Assembly: GCA_032622095.1 (NCBI GenBank)
Contig: CP136067.1
Span: 134,297,990-134,361,989, forward strand
DNA length: 64,000 nt
DNA from: Siphonodentalium dalli
Lineage: Eukaryota; Mollusca; Scaphopoda; Gadilida; Siphonodentaliidae
Direction of reading: 5' to 3'
Every line of letters begins with the position of its first letter. The first letter of the stretch is position 1. This document shows, piece by piece, positions 11,350 through 21,600 of the stretch. Under the pieces are notes generated by a model. It was not told the origin of the DNA, did not search any database, and saw only the letters and a list, made by a program, of their open reading frames with translations. Position numbers and translations under genes: made by a program.

Positions 11350-11761
11350 TTGTTACAAACCTCAGATTGTCCATCCTTCCCTGGTGTCCAACACTGTACA
11401 CAGAATGAGCTGAAGCTGAACTTGAAGGTGCAGTGATGACAGGGTCAGGGTGAGGGTTAATTCCGTCGATTTCATCAAACAATATACCGCTAGGCCCAGG
11501 GTCCAACTCAGTTCCACTTCCAGCATCACCAGCACAAGAAACTGTTCCCGTTTTTGTCGAATCTTCATCAATCTCTTTAAATAACTCCTCAAGTGATATT
11601 TCTTCGTCTAATTGGAAATTCCCCCAAAGATCATCTCCGACGAGTGTAGAATGGCCTTCCATATTTTCCGCAAAACGTAAACAATGCAGACGTACAAAGT
11701 ATAGAAGAGGAAAGATAACTCTACTGATGCGCGTGGATTTTGAAATATTCCGGTAGCGCAT
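11336..11761 (-). pseudogene. N-terminal acidic part of the Crypton protein, out of frame
   Basis: This 141-codon frame ends 14 bases inside the recombinase frame. Its last residues before the overlap (RMDNLRFVTN) lead naturally into the recombinase beginning SGGDVDNF. A one-base frame change, or a short unrecognised intron at the junction, would separate them. The likely start is the ATG at 11662 (MEGHST...), because residues before it look like 5' noncoding sequence. The region is rich in Asp and Glu (LDEEISLEELFKEIDED), then Pro and Ser, as in a flexible N-terminal extension. It has the same strand and spacing as the recombinase, so I read it as the 5' part of one element. Confidence 0.6.
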
Positions 11762-13750
11762 TGTGAAAGTATATTCTTCTATATCCCCTTCTGGGTGATA
11801 TCGATATTTATCTAAACGCGTTTTTTTCTATAATTCACTGTTGAGCGTATAATAAAAATAACTACACGTATATTATGTATAGTAAATAACATTTTACCTG
11901 TGACAGATATTGGAAATATTTGATACTTTCTTCCGAACCGAAATCTGACTTTGTGCGCACGAACAGGGTATGTTGTTGAGAAATTGCCACAAACAAAACT
12001 GAATCCTGGTTGGGGAGTTCTCTGCCAAGAATGCTTTGTTGAGAAATCCAAACATTACAGCACAAGACATGATTTAATGCTCATGTTTTTTGAAGTGCGT
12101 AATCGAATTTTGAAATGACACAACCAGATATTACACAGCAGTATTTGGCAATGGCTGTATCCATTCTAATCTTGTTGGTTGGAATTCATTCAATAATTTC
12201 TTGATTAGTCCTGATTGGGATTTGGACCAGGGTAGCCATATTAAAATATAAGCTGGCTTGCTGAGGAATACTGACCTTGCACAATTACAGTCACAGTCCA
12301 ATCCAGTTGTTTACTTTCTTGTGCAGTTGAGCCACAACACATACCCTGGGTTTGGACAATTTTAATTAAATACTTTTCGCTACTATAAAATGAGAATTTC
12401 TCAACAGAGCATTTCTTATGGAGTTCTCCTGAATCCTGATGTCGTTTCTTTGGTGGAAATTAGCTGACTGTTATGTCTGTATGTGCGCACAATGTCAGAG
12501 TGTGGTTAGTAATTATAAGTATGTGCTATACATTTTTTATTCTGTTACCAGTATAATGCTATTTACTACATAGGATACATGCAACTTCCATTTCAAGAGG
12601 AACAACTCTAATTAAACTGGCCTGTGATAAACTTTAAAATAAATTTGATAAATGGTGGTTAATGTAAAATGTGTACTTTTGATTGAGTGCCAGCATATAC
12701 ATACATATACTAATTACCAAGCGATGTACACCTGGTTTTCAGTTTTTAACATTGAACCAAGTAAAAGTTATTCTTGAGTTGGAGACGTGGCAGTCACAGT
12801 CTTAACACTATTGCCAGGTAGCAACTCAGCTAAATTGCTCCTTTTCTATATTATTTATATTTAGTGATATGGACGAGTCGGCTTCCCCATATATGCCACT
12901 GCATATAGCATATATGTACATTGTGGATACTAGGTGGGGTGGCGGATGGCCGGTGGAGCTCGGCACTGGTCTGTGTAATACTACATCTTAATGGCATACA
13001 AGCGTGCATGGTGCTACTTTATTGACAGGTGATTTAATTATCCGTGGGTAATCACGATTGTGATCGGAAGTTTATTTCAGTGTATACCCCACTCCAACCC
13101 TTGGTCATTTGCATAAATGTTGTCTTCTCTAATTAGTTGTTGTTGTATTCAATTACATTCACGAGATAAACTTTGGGCTAGTATGTTTACAAGATGTTCA
13201 TTTAAAACATGAAATGGATATGAGGTCGCCTTCAATTCGTTTACTAACCTATCACGAGGGGTAGGAATAGTAATAAAAACTAACTTCAACTTTAAATTAT
13301 TAGAAACAATCTGACCAGGCAGGTAATCTCATCACCATCCATGCAGAAGTGGAAAATTCATTAATGATTTCAGTTAATATATACGGTCATAATAACTAAT
13401 TTGCTATACAAATATTACGAAAAATCTTGAAAAGATATCCGACGGCAGTAATGCGATATGGGGATATTTCAACCTGATTATGGACCCTGATCTCGATATT
13501 TTAGACTACATTGCTGTTAATTACCAACATGCACAGAACACGTATTTAAAATGATAGATAAATAAGATTTAGTTGATTCGTGGATACCAAATACTGGGAG
13601 ATATATATGGCGTCGAAGCAACTAATCACGCACGTTTGGACTTTTTGTGATATTCACCCTGGGTATACACCTCAAGGGGAAGGGTTTTTGGAAATTTAAT
13701 AACTCGCAGTTAAAAAATAAAGACTCTAAGGTCCGAATCGGCATCTCTGG
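11762..13750. other. ~2 kb without a recognised gene
   Basis: AT-rich, with a few short frames (for example 11812-12065 minus) that show no domain. No terminal repeat or clear tandem array was seen. Confidence 0.4.
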
Positions 13751-13754
13751 TTAA

Positions 13755-15147
13755 GGGTCTATTCTCATTGCACACGCGCGTGCGATTAATCGCAGCGTTT
13801 GCTAAGGTCGAGCGGCTCTATATGTGTGTTCGATTGCATTCCTTCCTCCCACTGCTAAGAGTTCCCCCAATAGGGGTGGGAGTCTGACGAACACATTCAT
13901 ACACAGGGCTAGGGTTGGTTGGAGGACGATAAAGTACTTTTGGTTGGGGTGACCACATATTTATATGCTGACACATTAACTTTAATTTTCCTCAGTTAGA
14001 TTTACTCAGGTATAAGTTGAGTATAACGAGCCATGCCATCAAAATGACATAAGTTTTGAGGACACAATTTATATCTAGCTAATTATAATTAGAAATAGAG
14101 GGTTCAATTCCATGTAGTTGGGCATAAATATGCATATTTTATTCCAGCTTGAAACGTATATAACACTATATAGTACGATCACCACCCAGATTACTGGAGT
14201 TTTATATATATAATTGTTATTATCACTCAAGATTATCAAAAGTGTACGATTCAAGTGGTTGAATTAGATCTTTCAAAATGTTACTTTATAGTTAGATAGG
14301 TCTGACAAAAATCGTCTTTCTGAATAAAGCTCATTTAAAACAGTTGTACCCAAACATGATATCCAGAACAAATTATGGGGAAAGAGGGGATGAGACCCCA
14401 GTTTGTTGGAGGAAAAACAAATAGATTTGCATGTAGGGAGGATGGTAGACCCATGGTTGGGAGGGATTTTTATGTTCAACCCTGTGCATATATGAACGTT
14501 TTTTCCAGACCCCTCCCCCATCATCGAGTGCTCATTTGTATAGCCGCTGGCAACAGTGACAATGCGGTACTATAATTGACGAACCACCATTCAAATAGAA
14601 TAAGTGATGGGACTCAGAATTCGACCTTAAGAGTCACACACGCATAGTTTCAGGTCTCATTCTGTCGCCAGGATGCTGTTCGCATGATTGATTTCAATTT
14701 GATCGTCATCGGCAGCTTATCATCGGTGATCGGACATGCTAAACGGCACATTACTATCAATATATATATTCACAATCTTGGGTACAGTTTTGCGCGAGAC
14801 TGACAGGTAATATAATTCTATTGAATTCTACAAAATTCACCACTGATGCTAGCTATACGTTGGAAACTTCATTCCAAGCCATTTCCTTTCCGTACTTCAT
14901 TTATTATTTTATCGCCCATCAGTTATGAGAATGACTGTACCGGATAGTATATGTGGCCGAGTGAACCATGCCATTCTCTGTAACGGCTATCTCGATGACG
15001 AGGTTGATTGCATAAGATGATTGGTCACGAATAGGACGTGGTTGTTTGAGGAAGGTAATTGATCACGAATCGCTCTGCGTTATGTTAACACGCACCTTAA
15101 AAAACGCTGCGATTAATCTCACGCGCGTGTGCAATGAGAATAGACCC
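13755..15147. mobile_element. 1.39-kb non-autonomous DNA transposon, piggyBac-like
   Basis: Long terminal inverted repeats: GGGTCTATTCTCATTGCACA at 13755, continuing CGCGCGTGCGATTAATCGCAGCGTTT, and the reverse complement ending at 15147, with one or two mismatches over about 45-50 bp. The flanks are TTAA on the left (13751-13754) and TTAG on the right (15148-15151). This resembles a TTAA target duplication with one mutated base, which is the piggyBac habit. The interior has no transposase frame. Class assignment rests only on the flank and is tentative; the element itself is well supported. Confidence 0.7.
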
Positions 15148-15151
15148 TTAG

Positions 15152-15335
15152 ACTAGGTTTTATTCTAGACCTGGTTTTACTCTAGTTTAAACTAGGTTTT
15201 AGTAGGAGTAAAACTTGGTTTTATTGTAGTAAAACTAGGCTTTATTGTAGTAAAACTGGGCTTTACGGGAATAAAGTGATAAACTCAGTTTTAGTTTTTG
15301 GAATTCGATCTCAATTAAAACCAGGTTTTATTGGC
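15152..15335 (+). repeat. Minisatellite of TAAAACTAGGTTTTATTGTAG type
   Basis: Imperfect ~20-bp units repeat side by side: TAGGTTTTATTCTAG, CTGGTTTTACTCTAG, TAGGTTTTAGTAGGAG, TTGGTTTTATTGTAG, TAGGCTTTATTGTAG, TGGGCTTTACGGGAA. It starts at the outer edge of the preceding transposon. Confidence 0.7.
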
Positions 15336-15780
15336 GTGATAAAGTTATGATAATATCGCTAATTGTTTGTGGTGAATTGGCGATATAACGATTAGGAAAC
15401 GATTATCTGTGTCAAATTTATCAATACCATACGTCTCGTCTCGAAAACATACTTTTAAAGATACTTTGAACAAACATCAAAGTTTCTTTTGGACTGGGGG
15501 ATTTATGCTCGGGCGTTTGTCACTCAATATTCATATGCAATTTATGTACATACAAGAGAGTCTCTGTTGAATTCGGGGAGGCGATGTCGGAACTTATGAG
15601 ATAACTTCTAACAAAATATATGCCAGTGTGGTGGACTATTTCTTGCTGTATAGGTTTTGTTTTGGTCAATTTGCTCGTTCGGAGGTCGCTTTGTCGACTG
15701 AGAGCAAGGAGGGATCAGACCGATCAGTTTGACACGATAGACACGAACATGACTTTTGGCACTGATTCCTTATTCACAAA
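15336..15780. other. Intergenic, nothing recognised
   Basis: No domain, repeat or terminal repeat could be supported. Confidence 0.35.
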
Positions 15781-16423
15781 AATGTCTCTGTCGGTCAATT
15801 TGACGGCATGTGTTGGTGCCCCCCTCAAATACCCACAAGAAACACCCCAACCCTCATCCGGGGAAGGGTACCATCCTGAGGGGGAGAAAAATGTTGTATA
15901 GACCATTTGCTAGAACAGTAAGGATTTCGGCCATTTTGACGGCATGATTGGGTAGCCCGCTCCAAATACTCCATAGAAACTCCCACCCTCATCCCAGGGG
16001 GTACATGGGGTTGGAACAATTGTATTCCTTATTTGCAAAAATGTTTCTATCGGTCAGTTTTATGGCATGGCTGGGGGCCCAAATACCCCCTAGAAACACC
16101 CTCATCGGGGGGTACCACCGAGGGGGTGAAAATGGGGTATGGACCATTTTCGAGAACGGTGGGTGACCCACCACAAATCCCCCCATAGAAACGCCCCAAC
16201 CCGCACCCCGGGGTCCATATCAATTTTTCACCCGCTCGGTGGTACAACCCGTGGTGATGGTGGGGTGGGGGTGTTTCTATGGGCTATTTGGCCGAAATCC
16301 TTACCGTTTTCGAAAACCGTCCATACCCCATTCCAACACCCGGGTGAGGGGTGGGGATGTTTCTATGAGGTATTTGGGGCGGTCCACCCACCACAAAATG
16401 CCGTAAAATTGACCGACAGATAA
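15781..16423. mobile_element. Foldback cluster of a C/G-rich repeat
   Basis: The unit TTTSTRTCGGTCAATTTGACGGCATG, followed by a C-rich block (AAATACCCC...GAAACACCC...CCCTCATC) and GGGGTATGGACCATTTTCGAGAACGGT, occurs about three times head to tail from 15781 to 16160. It then returns inverted from about 16220 to 16423, ending ATGCCGTAAAATTGACCGACAGA. The outer edges are inverted repeats of each other over ~28 bp. Strong strand asymmetry makes long frames on both strands; none is credible as protein. Confidence 0.7.
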
Positions 16424-17404
16424 AAAATATTATAAAACGCACGTAGTGTGGATTGGCACTACAGCAGATTGTACGGAAACTATGTGTGACAAGTGGAAGC
16501 AAAAATTATCGCATATAATTTTACAATGATACTGAACATATCATTCATATTAATTTCTCAAAAGGTCTGATCCAATTGAAGAATACCCTGTGACGTGGAG
16601 TAAACGCAATTTTGCTGTACTGGGCAGAAAAAAGTCCTATAATCACAAAATCACTTGCCATTTGTAAACTACTGCACATATTTTACCAAACCCCACCCGG
16701 ATCAATTGATTAAAGATTTGGATAAAACAATGTTCGGTTCTATTTGAAATCGTGGACCTGATAGAATAAATAGAAAAAAACTCACCCAAGATTATAACGT
16801 GGCAGATGCAAGATGGTTGAAATTAATAAGCTTATAATTTTTTTTGAAAATAGGTATTAAACGAGCAATAACACAACAGTCCACATATGTTTCCGTGCTA
16901 AAACATTTGGTCGGTAACTTTATTTCATAATCGTTGGCACCTGATGGCGCCTCCATCTTGAAAGAACAATCCATACCTATTGATAACCAATTTTGGAGAG
17001 ATTTGATAAAAGCTTGGATGTTATACTGTGACCAAATAGAGCCGATCAGTCAGTGTGACTTTAAGCTTCTAACTAGTATTAGCTTCGCACTGTCAAATTT
17101 GTAGAACCTCACCTGAAATAACGCATATCTTGACCTATCATGGAATTACGGAATCTATATAAAATGCGTCAAAAATTTCTAAGAACTATTTCATTTTGAA
17201 ATAAACCCATATATGACTAACACACACTATGCTGTATTATGGTGCGGCCAACCGTGAAAACATATCATGGTAAGTCGATTTAGGTTCATTTTCAGTGTAA
17301 TTCAGATTCAAATAATGCCGTTATAGATTGTTTGTATTTCTGAAATAGGTTTAAAGTGGGCTTATTTTCGGTTCATTGACCACATTGTGATGGTTACAGT
17401 TATG
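16424..17404. other. Intergenic, nothing recognised
   Basis: AT-rich sequence without a supported feature. Just before 17405, the sequence ACATTGTGATGGTTACAGTTATG resembles the left flank of the 6593 element, so the repeat may extend a few tens of bases outward. Confidence 0.35.
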
Positions 17405-17577
17405 CCCTGTGCCAATGCATTCTCTTATATATGCGAGTCGACCATAGGTCGCCTCGCATATATAAGAGAATGCATTGGCCTAAACAATTTTTATAATATT
17501 TTTCTACATTCTTTGACAATTTTATCATTTTTATTATGTGTTAAGCCAATGCATACTCTTATATATGCGACGCGACC
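17405..17577. mobile_element. Truncated second copy of the nested-palindrome MITE
   Basis: Starts CCCTGTGCCAATG as at 6593. The first palindrome (17411-17479) is complete and nearly identical to the one at 6599-6667. The spacer is similar but shorter. The second palindrome stops halfway, at GCGACGCGACCCAG, so the right end is missing. About 20 bp of left flank also matches the first copy. Confidence 0.75.
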
Positions 17578-17714
17578 CAGATCATCGTTACAACCACATA
17601 ACCAGTCCGTGGGACACATATTTACCGGAGCTAGACGACACAGAAACCATTTTATCACACAAACTCGAGTTCACATGGGATTTAGTTTGATGTCAAATGT
17701 GTTTACATTGACTT

Positions 17715-17942
17715 CAAACTCATGCTCAAATGCTTAGCGAAGGGTGGTCTTGTTCGTGACAAGAAGCCCCCGTTTGTGTAGAAGCGTATGTCTTTCGGAA
17801 CTATGTGTAGTGCACTCCGTTTCATTGTTTATCTGATTGTCATGGTGACCATGGTATCCAAGGGAGGCTAGTCTCACCCCAGATGACACAGCGATCCCCC
17901 ATGAGTCTCATTCATATCATAACCCAGACATCGGAGAAGGTG
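17715..17942 (-). pseudogene. Decayed C-type lectin terminal exon (relic 1)
   Basis: On the minus strand this aligns with the intact exon at 18371-18609. 'CVIWGETSLPWIPW' stands where the intact exon and the 57.7-kb lectin have a Trp-rich SSLPW segment, and the DNA block TCCAAGGGAGGCTA (plus strand, ~17858) is nearly the same as at 57810. The QPD sugar motif has become QSD, stop codons follow, and the CEL end is lost. The 3' flank also aligns with the flanks of the other two copies, so the duplicated unit (~340 bp) includes downstream DNA. Confidence 0.65.
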
Positions 17943-18046
17943 GATGCCGAAGCTAGAACACATCGTTACGGGGACAATTTTGTATCACAGAAACTCGCTT
18001 TTCACAACAAATCAAATTTTAGTTTACATACTACTTTGGTTTCATT

Positions 18047-18274
18047 CTTATGCTCCAAAGTTCAGCTCACATATCTTCTACTCATCTTGCCCATGAGTAG
18101 AAGCCGTTGTTGAGGAAGAATTTTTTTGATTTTATAAAAATTACACAATGCTCTCCTTTCTTGTTATCTGATTGGTCCACGAGATCCAATGGAGGCCACT
18201 CCCGTCCAACTTGACCCATCTACAATTCAGACCCTCGTTTTACAATCTACCAATCATCTGAGAGGCTTTGTGCG
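18047..18274 (-). pseudogene. Decayed C-type lectin terminal exon (relic 2)
   Basis: Minus-strand fragments SGLHWISW and KKFFLNNGFYS, in shifting frames, match the order of SSLPWIAW and KSFYSND in the intact exon. The end reads ICELNFGA then stop, matching YMCELNNGT then stop at 18371. An acceptor-like TGTTCCAG precedes it at about 18275. The Gln-Pro-Asp motif is gone (NQI) and frames are broken. It sits between relic 1 and the intact exon at the same ~330-bp spacing. Confidence 0.65.
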
Positions 18275-18370
18275 AATCTGGAACAAATAGTTGAAGGCGC
18301 GAGATTTCTAAGAAAGCATATTATCACACACAATATCACTCGATTGTCATGTGTTTCTTTGGTTTCCCAC

Positions 18371-18609
18371 TCATGTCCCATTGTTCAGCTCGCACATGTA
18401 TGGTGTTGTCCGTGTGCAGAACAGATCGTTTGAGTAGAAGGATTTGAGTGTTTTTAAACTCATGCAATGTTCTGCGTTCATCAGGTTGTCTGGCTGTCCT
18501 GCTGCCCATGCGATCCACGGGAGGCTACTCCCATTACTGGTGGTCCAACTATCCTCCTGAGATTCATCACTACCATCTATCCAGACAGATTTGAAGGTAG
18601 ATTCCTGAT
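18371..18609 (-). CDS. Lectin gene exon 4 (C-terminal half of CTLD)
   Basis: Acceptor TTTTTCCAG ends at 18610 and the exon opens with the last two bases of a split codon. It encodes WIDGSDESQ, then the Trp-rich SSLPWIAWAAGQPDN with the sugar-contact QPD, then EHC, SFYSND (in the position of the usual WND calcium site) and the closing Cys pair LFC / YMCE. The stop is 239 bp from the exon start. Two decayed tandem copies follow downstream. Confidence 0.8.
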
Positions 18610-21600
18610 CTGGAAAAACATAATGATGACATTTTATATCATAAACTCGCACCGAGCACGTTTCTCTAATCACCACCGCAAAATCGGGACCGATTTTCAA
18701 GCTTGATCTGAGTTGAGAGACATCTCAATGTGTCTTTCATATCGATACATGGTCATTTTATAAACATGATAATTTGTTCACGCTCACTGAAGCAAGCATA
18801 TCTGAAGCAACGAACATTCATAATGAGTCCGTGCCTCTATAAATCCGATATACACGTATGTGTGTGTGTCTTGAAACAATGTCGCACAGAAGTATATATA
18901 CAGTTCGTATTTCAAAATACTTAAGCCATTTGCCGGTTTGCGCTCCAAAAATACACCTAAGGATATTCGCTTTTGAACTATTCCAGGTATCGATTATTAC
19001 ACGAACTAACTCTCTTTCACCGTTGTTTTCATCATCATTATGTCGGGCAAGAAACGTTTCACGGTGAAGATAGCTTTAGATTGTATATAACGTCTGCACG
19101 TGCATTTATACGAGACCGCTGGTTACAAAATTCGACCCGGAATCAACGAAAGTATTAAAAAATATACGTATTTTCAGCGCTATATCGAAGAATCTGTGCG
19201 GAAATCTTCCACGTATAGAGGTATGTTTTGAGATACCCCCTTGGTGCGGAAACACATTTTTACAGCATGCCAGGTCGAAAGTGCTTCGGTTATCACATCA
19301 TGCGTTAATAAGGAGGTTTCGCAATTCACGGATAGAGTAACCACTAAATTTAGCTATTCGTAGTCGTAAAATTCATGTGGCCACACAATAGAGAGGTTTT
19401 GCAACTCAGGGATAGAGCAACGGATACGTTTAAGACGACTTTTAGGATAAAAAATGCGCACTTTCTAACCGTCGCCGCGATGTCCTAGAGTATCAATTTA
19501 TTCGGTGTGTACCCAAACATCCATTTAAAAATACAGGCGCGCGGTCAAGTTGTTTTGTTCTATCATGCAGTCATAATTTATCACGCTATATGGACAACTA
19601 TCACCAATTGGCCGATTGATAAAGGATTGTCTTCGTGCAATGGTAGATTCAAGCGAAAACTCACTGCGTACAATCGACCAGCCATAGTTCCTAGTTATAT
19701 CTGATTAATACATTTCATTGGTCGACAATGCGGGCAAGAACTTATCGGGATATATTCAAACCACCCCATTCATCAAGTTATCCGTCTGCATGCAATGACG
19801 TGGCTATATTGTTTCCGTTGGTGTATTGTTGGACTAATCACGTAGGGGAGAGGATATGCTTTCGAGCGGTGCATAATATGCATTGTTTGATTGAATAAAT
19901 CGCGAGAAAATTAAGTTTATACATCTGTCCCTACGCCTGTTTCTGTTATTCTGAAAAATTTACCGCCCGATGTTCCTTGCCAATTATACGCTTAGTTTTC
20001 AAAGGTAGTGTTTAAATGTTGCAATATTCATGAATGGGAGAGGCTATGTTTTCGAATGATTATGATATTTATTGCTTGAGTGCACAAAACGCGATAAAAT
20101 TAAGTTTATATCTCTGTTCTCATTCCTTTACTCAGAACAATTTACGTTTTACTAACTTCCGATTCACCGACCGAACGTTCCTTGCCAATTATACTATCAG
20201 TTCTTAAAAGTAGTGTGTAAATGTTGTAATATCCATGAAGGGGGTAGGGTATGCTTTCCAATGATGTATAATATGTATTGTTGCATTTCGTAAAACACGA
20301 GAAAATTTAGCTTATACATTATATCTGTTCCTCATTCCTTTACTCCAAAAAAACATTATGTTACTCTGAAGTTGTTCCTGTTCTTCGTTCCGTTCCTGTT
20401 ACTCCAAATAGTCGATCCCGGGTATGTGGCATTATTAGTGCTATATAATGAGCTGTATTGATTTGTGTTTATGCAAATTTAAACGAAATGGTCCACCGTT
20501 ATAAGCCAATAACTCCTGTCCACCCGGTATGTTTTTTTTGGATGGCATCGTCCTAAAATATTTTAGGCTCCACACAGACCTATTAGAAGTGACACGCCTA
20601 CTTCAATACACCTGAATAGGCAGCAGTAAGGCAACGTTAAAACATATGCATGAAACCATCGCCCTTCGTTCATTTACTATTGATTAACTCGTTTCAAAAG
20701 TAAGTGCATTTATCTCTGAACAATTTGCTTATAACCACTAACAATGTGAGGAACATATGAAAATAGTTCTATTTATACGTTTTTATACATCAATCCATTA
20801 ACTATACTATTTTCTTGTATGTCGTTGGCCAATGTAGATAAATTGCTTGATCCAACATCCAACGTTTTCACAAAAATTGGGGCGGTGGCAGCCGGCAGGC
20901 GGCGGGTTAATTTTATTGTTTATATTGTATTCGTCCTGACGTAAATGATCATGGTCAGTTCTAGATAGTGCAGCAGTATCTTTTCTCAAATAAAACAAGG
21001 TGATCTAGATTTTAAGTATGACTAAAATAGGCTAATGGGTCTGTGAAACGTAATATGACGTTTGAGGCGTGAGAAAACAGTTTACATCAAAAGTATCCAA
21101 TGACAAAACAATGCGGTGGGGACTAGCGATATGATTGAGTGATAGAAATCTAGCATATTATTTTAATTTCGGTCTCAACTTACTCTTCAGTATAAGTAGT
21201 TCCCTGATTTCTTCAAATGTCGCCTGCGAATCAAGAATTAATAGTCTGCCGCCAATTTGAGTGCATGCGTCACGCGACTGATACCACGTGACTGGATCTT
21301 CCACAAACACAATGCATTTTCCTCCAATTTTGTACTGGTTCGGTCCGCATATCTCTGAAATAGAGTAACGACGCAAACAGGCGTAAGATAACACAAGAGC
21401 AGAAGTGGTCCTAATCTATTGGAGGAAACTGTTCATGTAATAAGTTCAACAAACTACATGCATGTATGGTTTGTTGAACTTATTATATGAACTTTGATTG
21501 ATGGATAACTAATCTCCAATGAGTAATTAGCACATACAGGGTTAATGGTCATTTCACGGAGAGTAAACTGTCGGGGACAAATCAGATACTTTAGTTTTTC

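Noticed and set aside
14273-14575. Overlapping frames on both strands
   Set aside because: Inside a non-autonomous transposon, no domain, complementary artefacts.
16139-16502. Several long frames in C/G-rich DNA
   Set aside because: Caused by strand-biased foldback repeats without stop codons.
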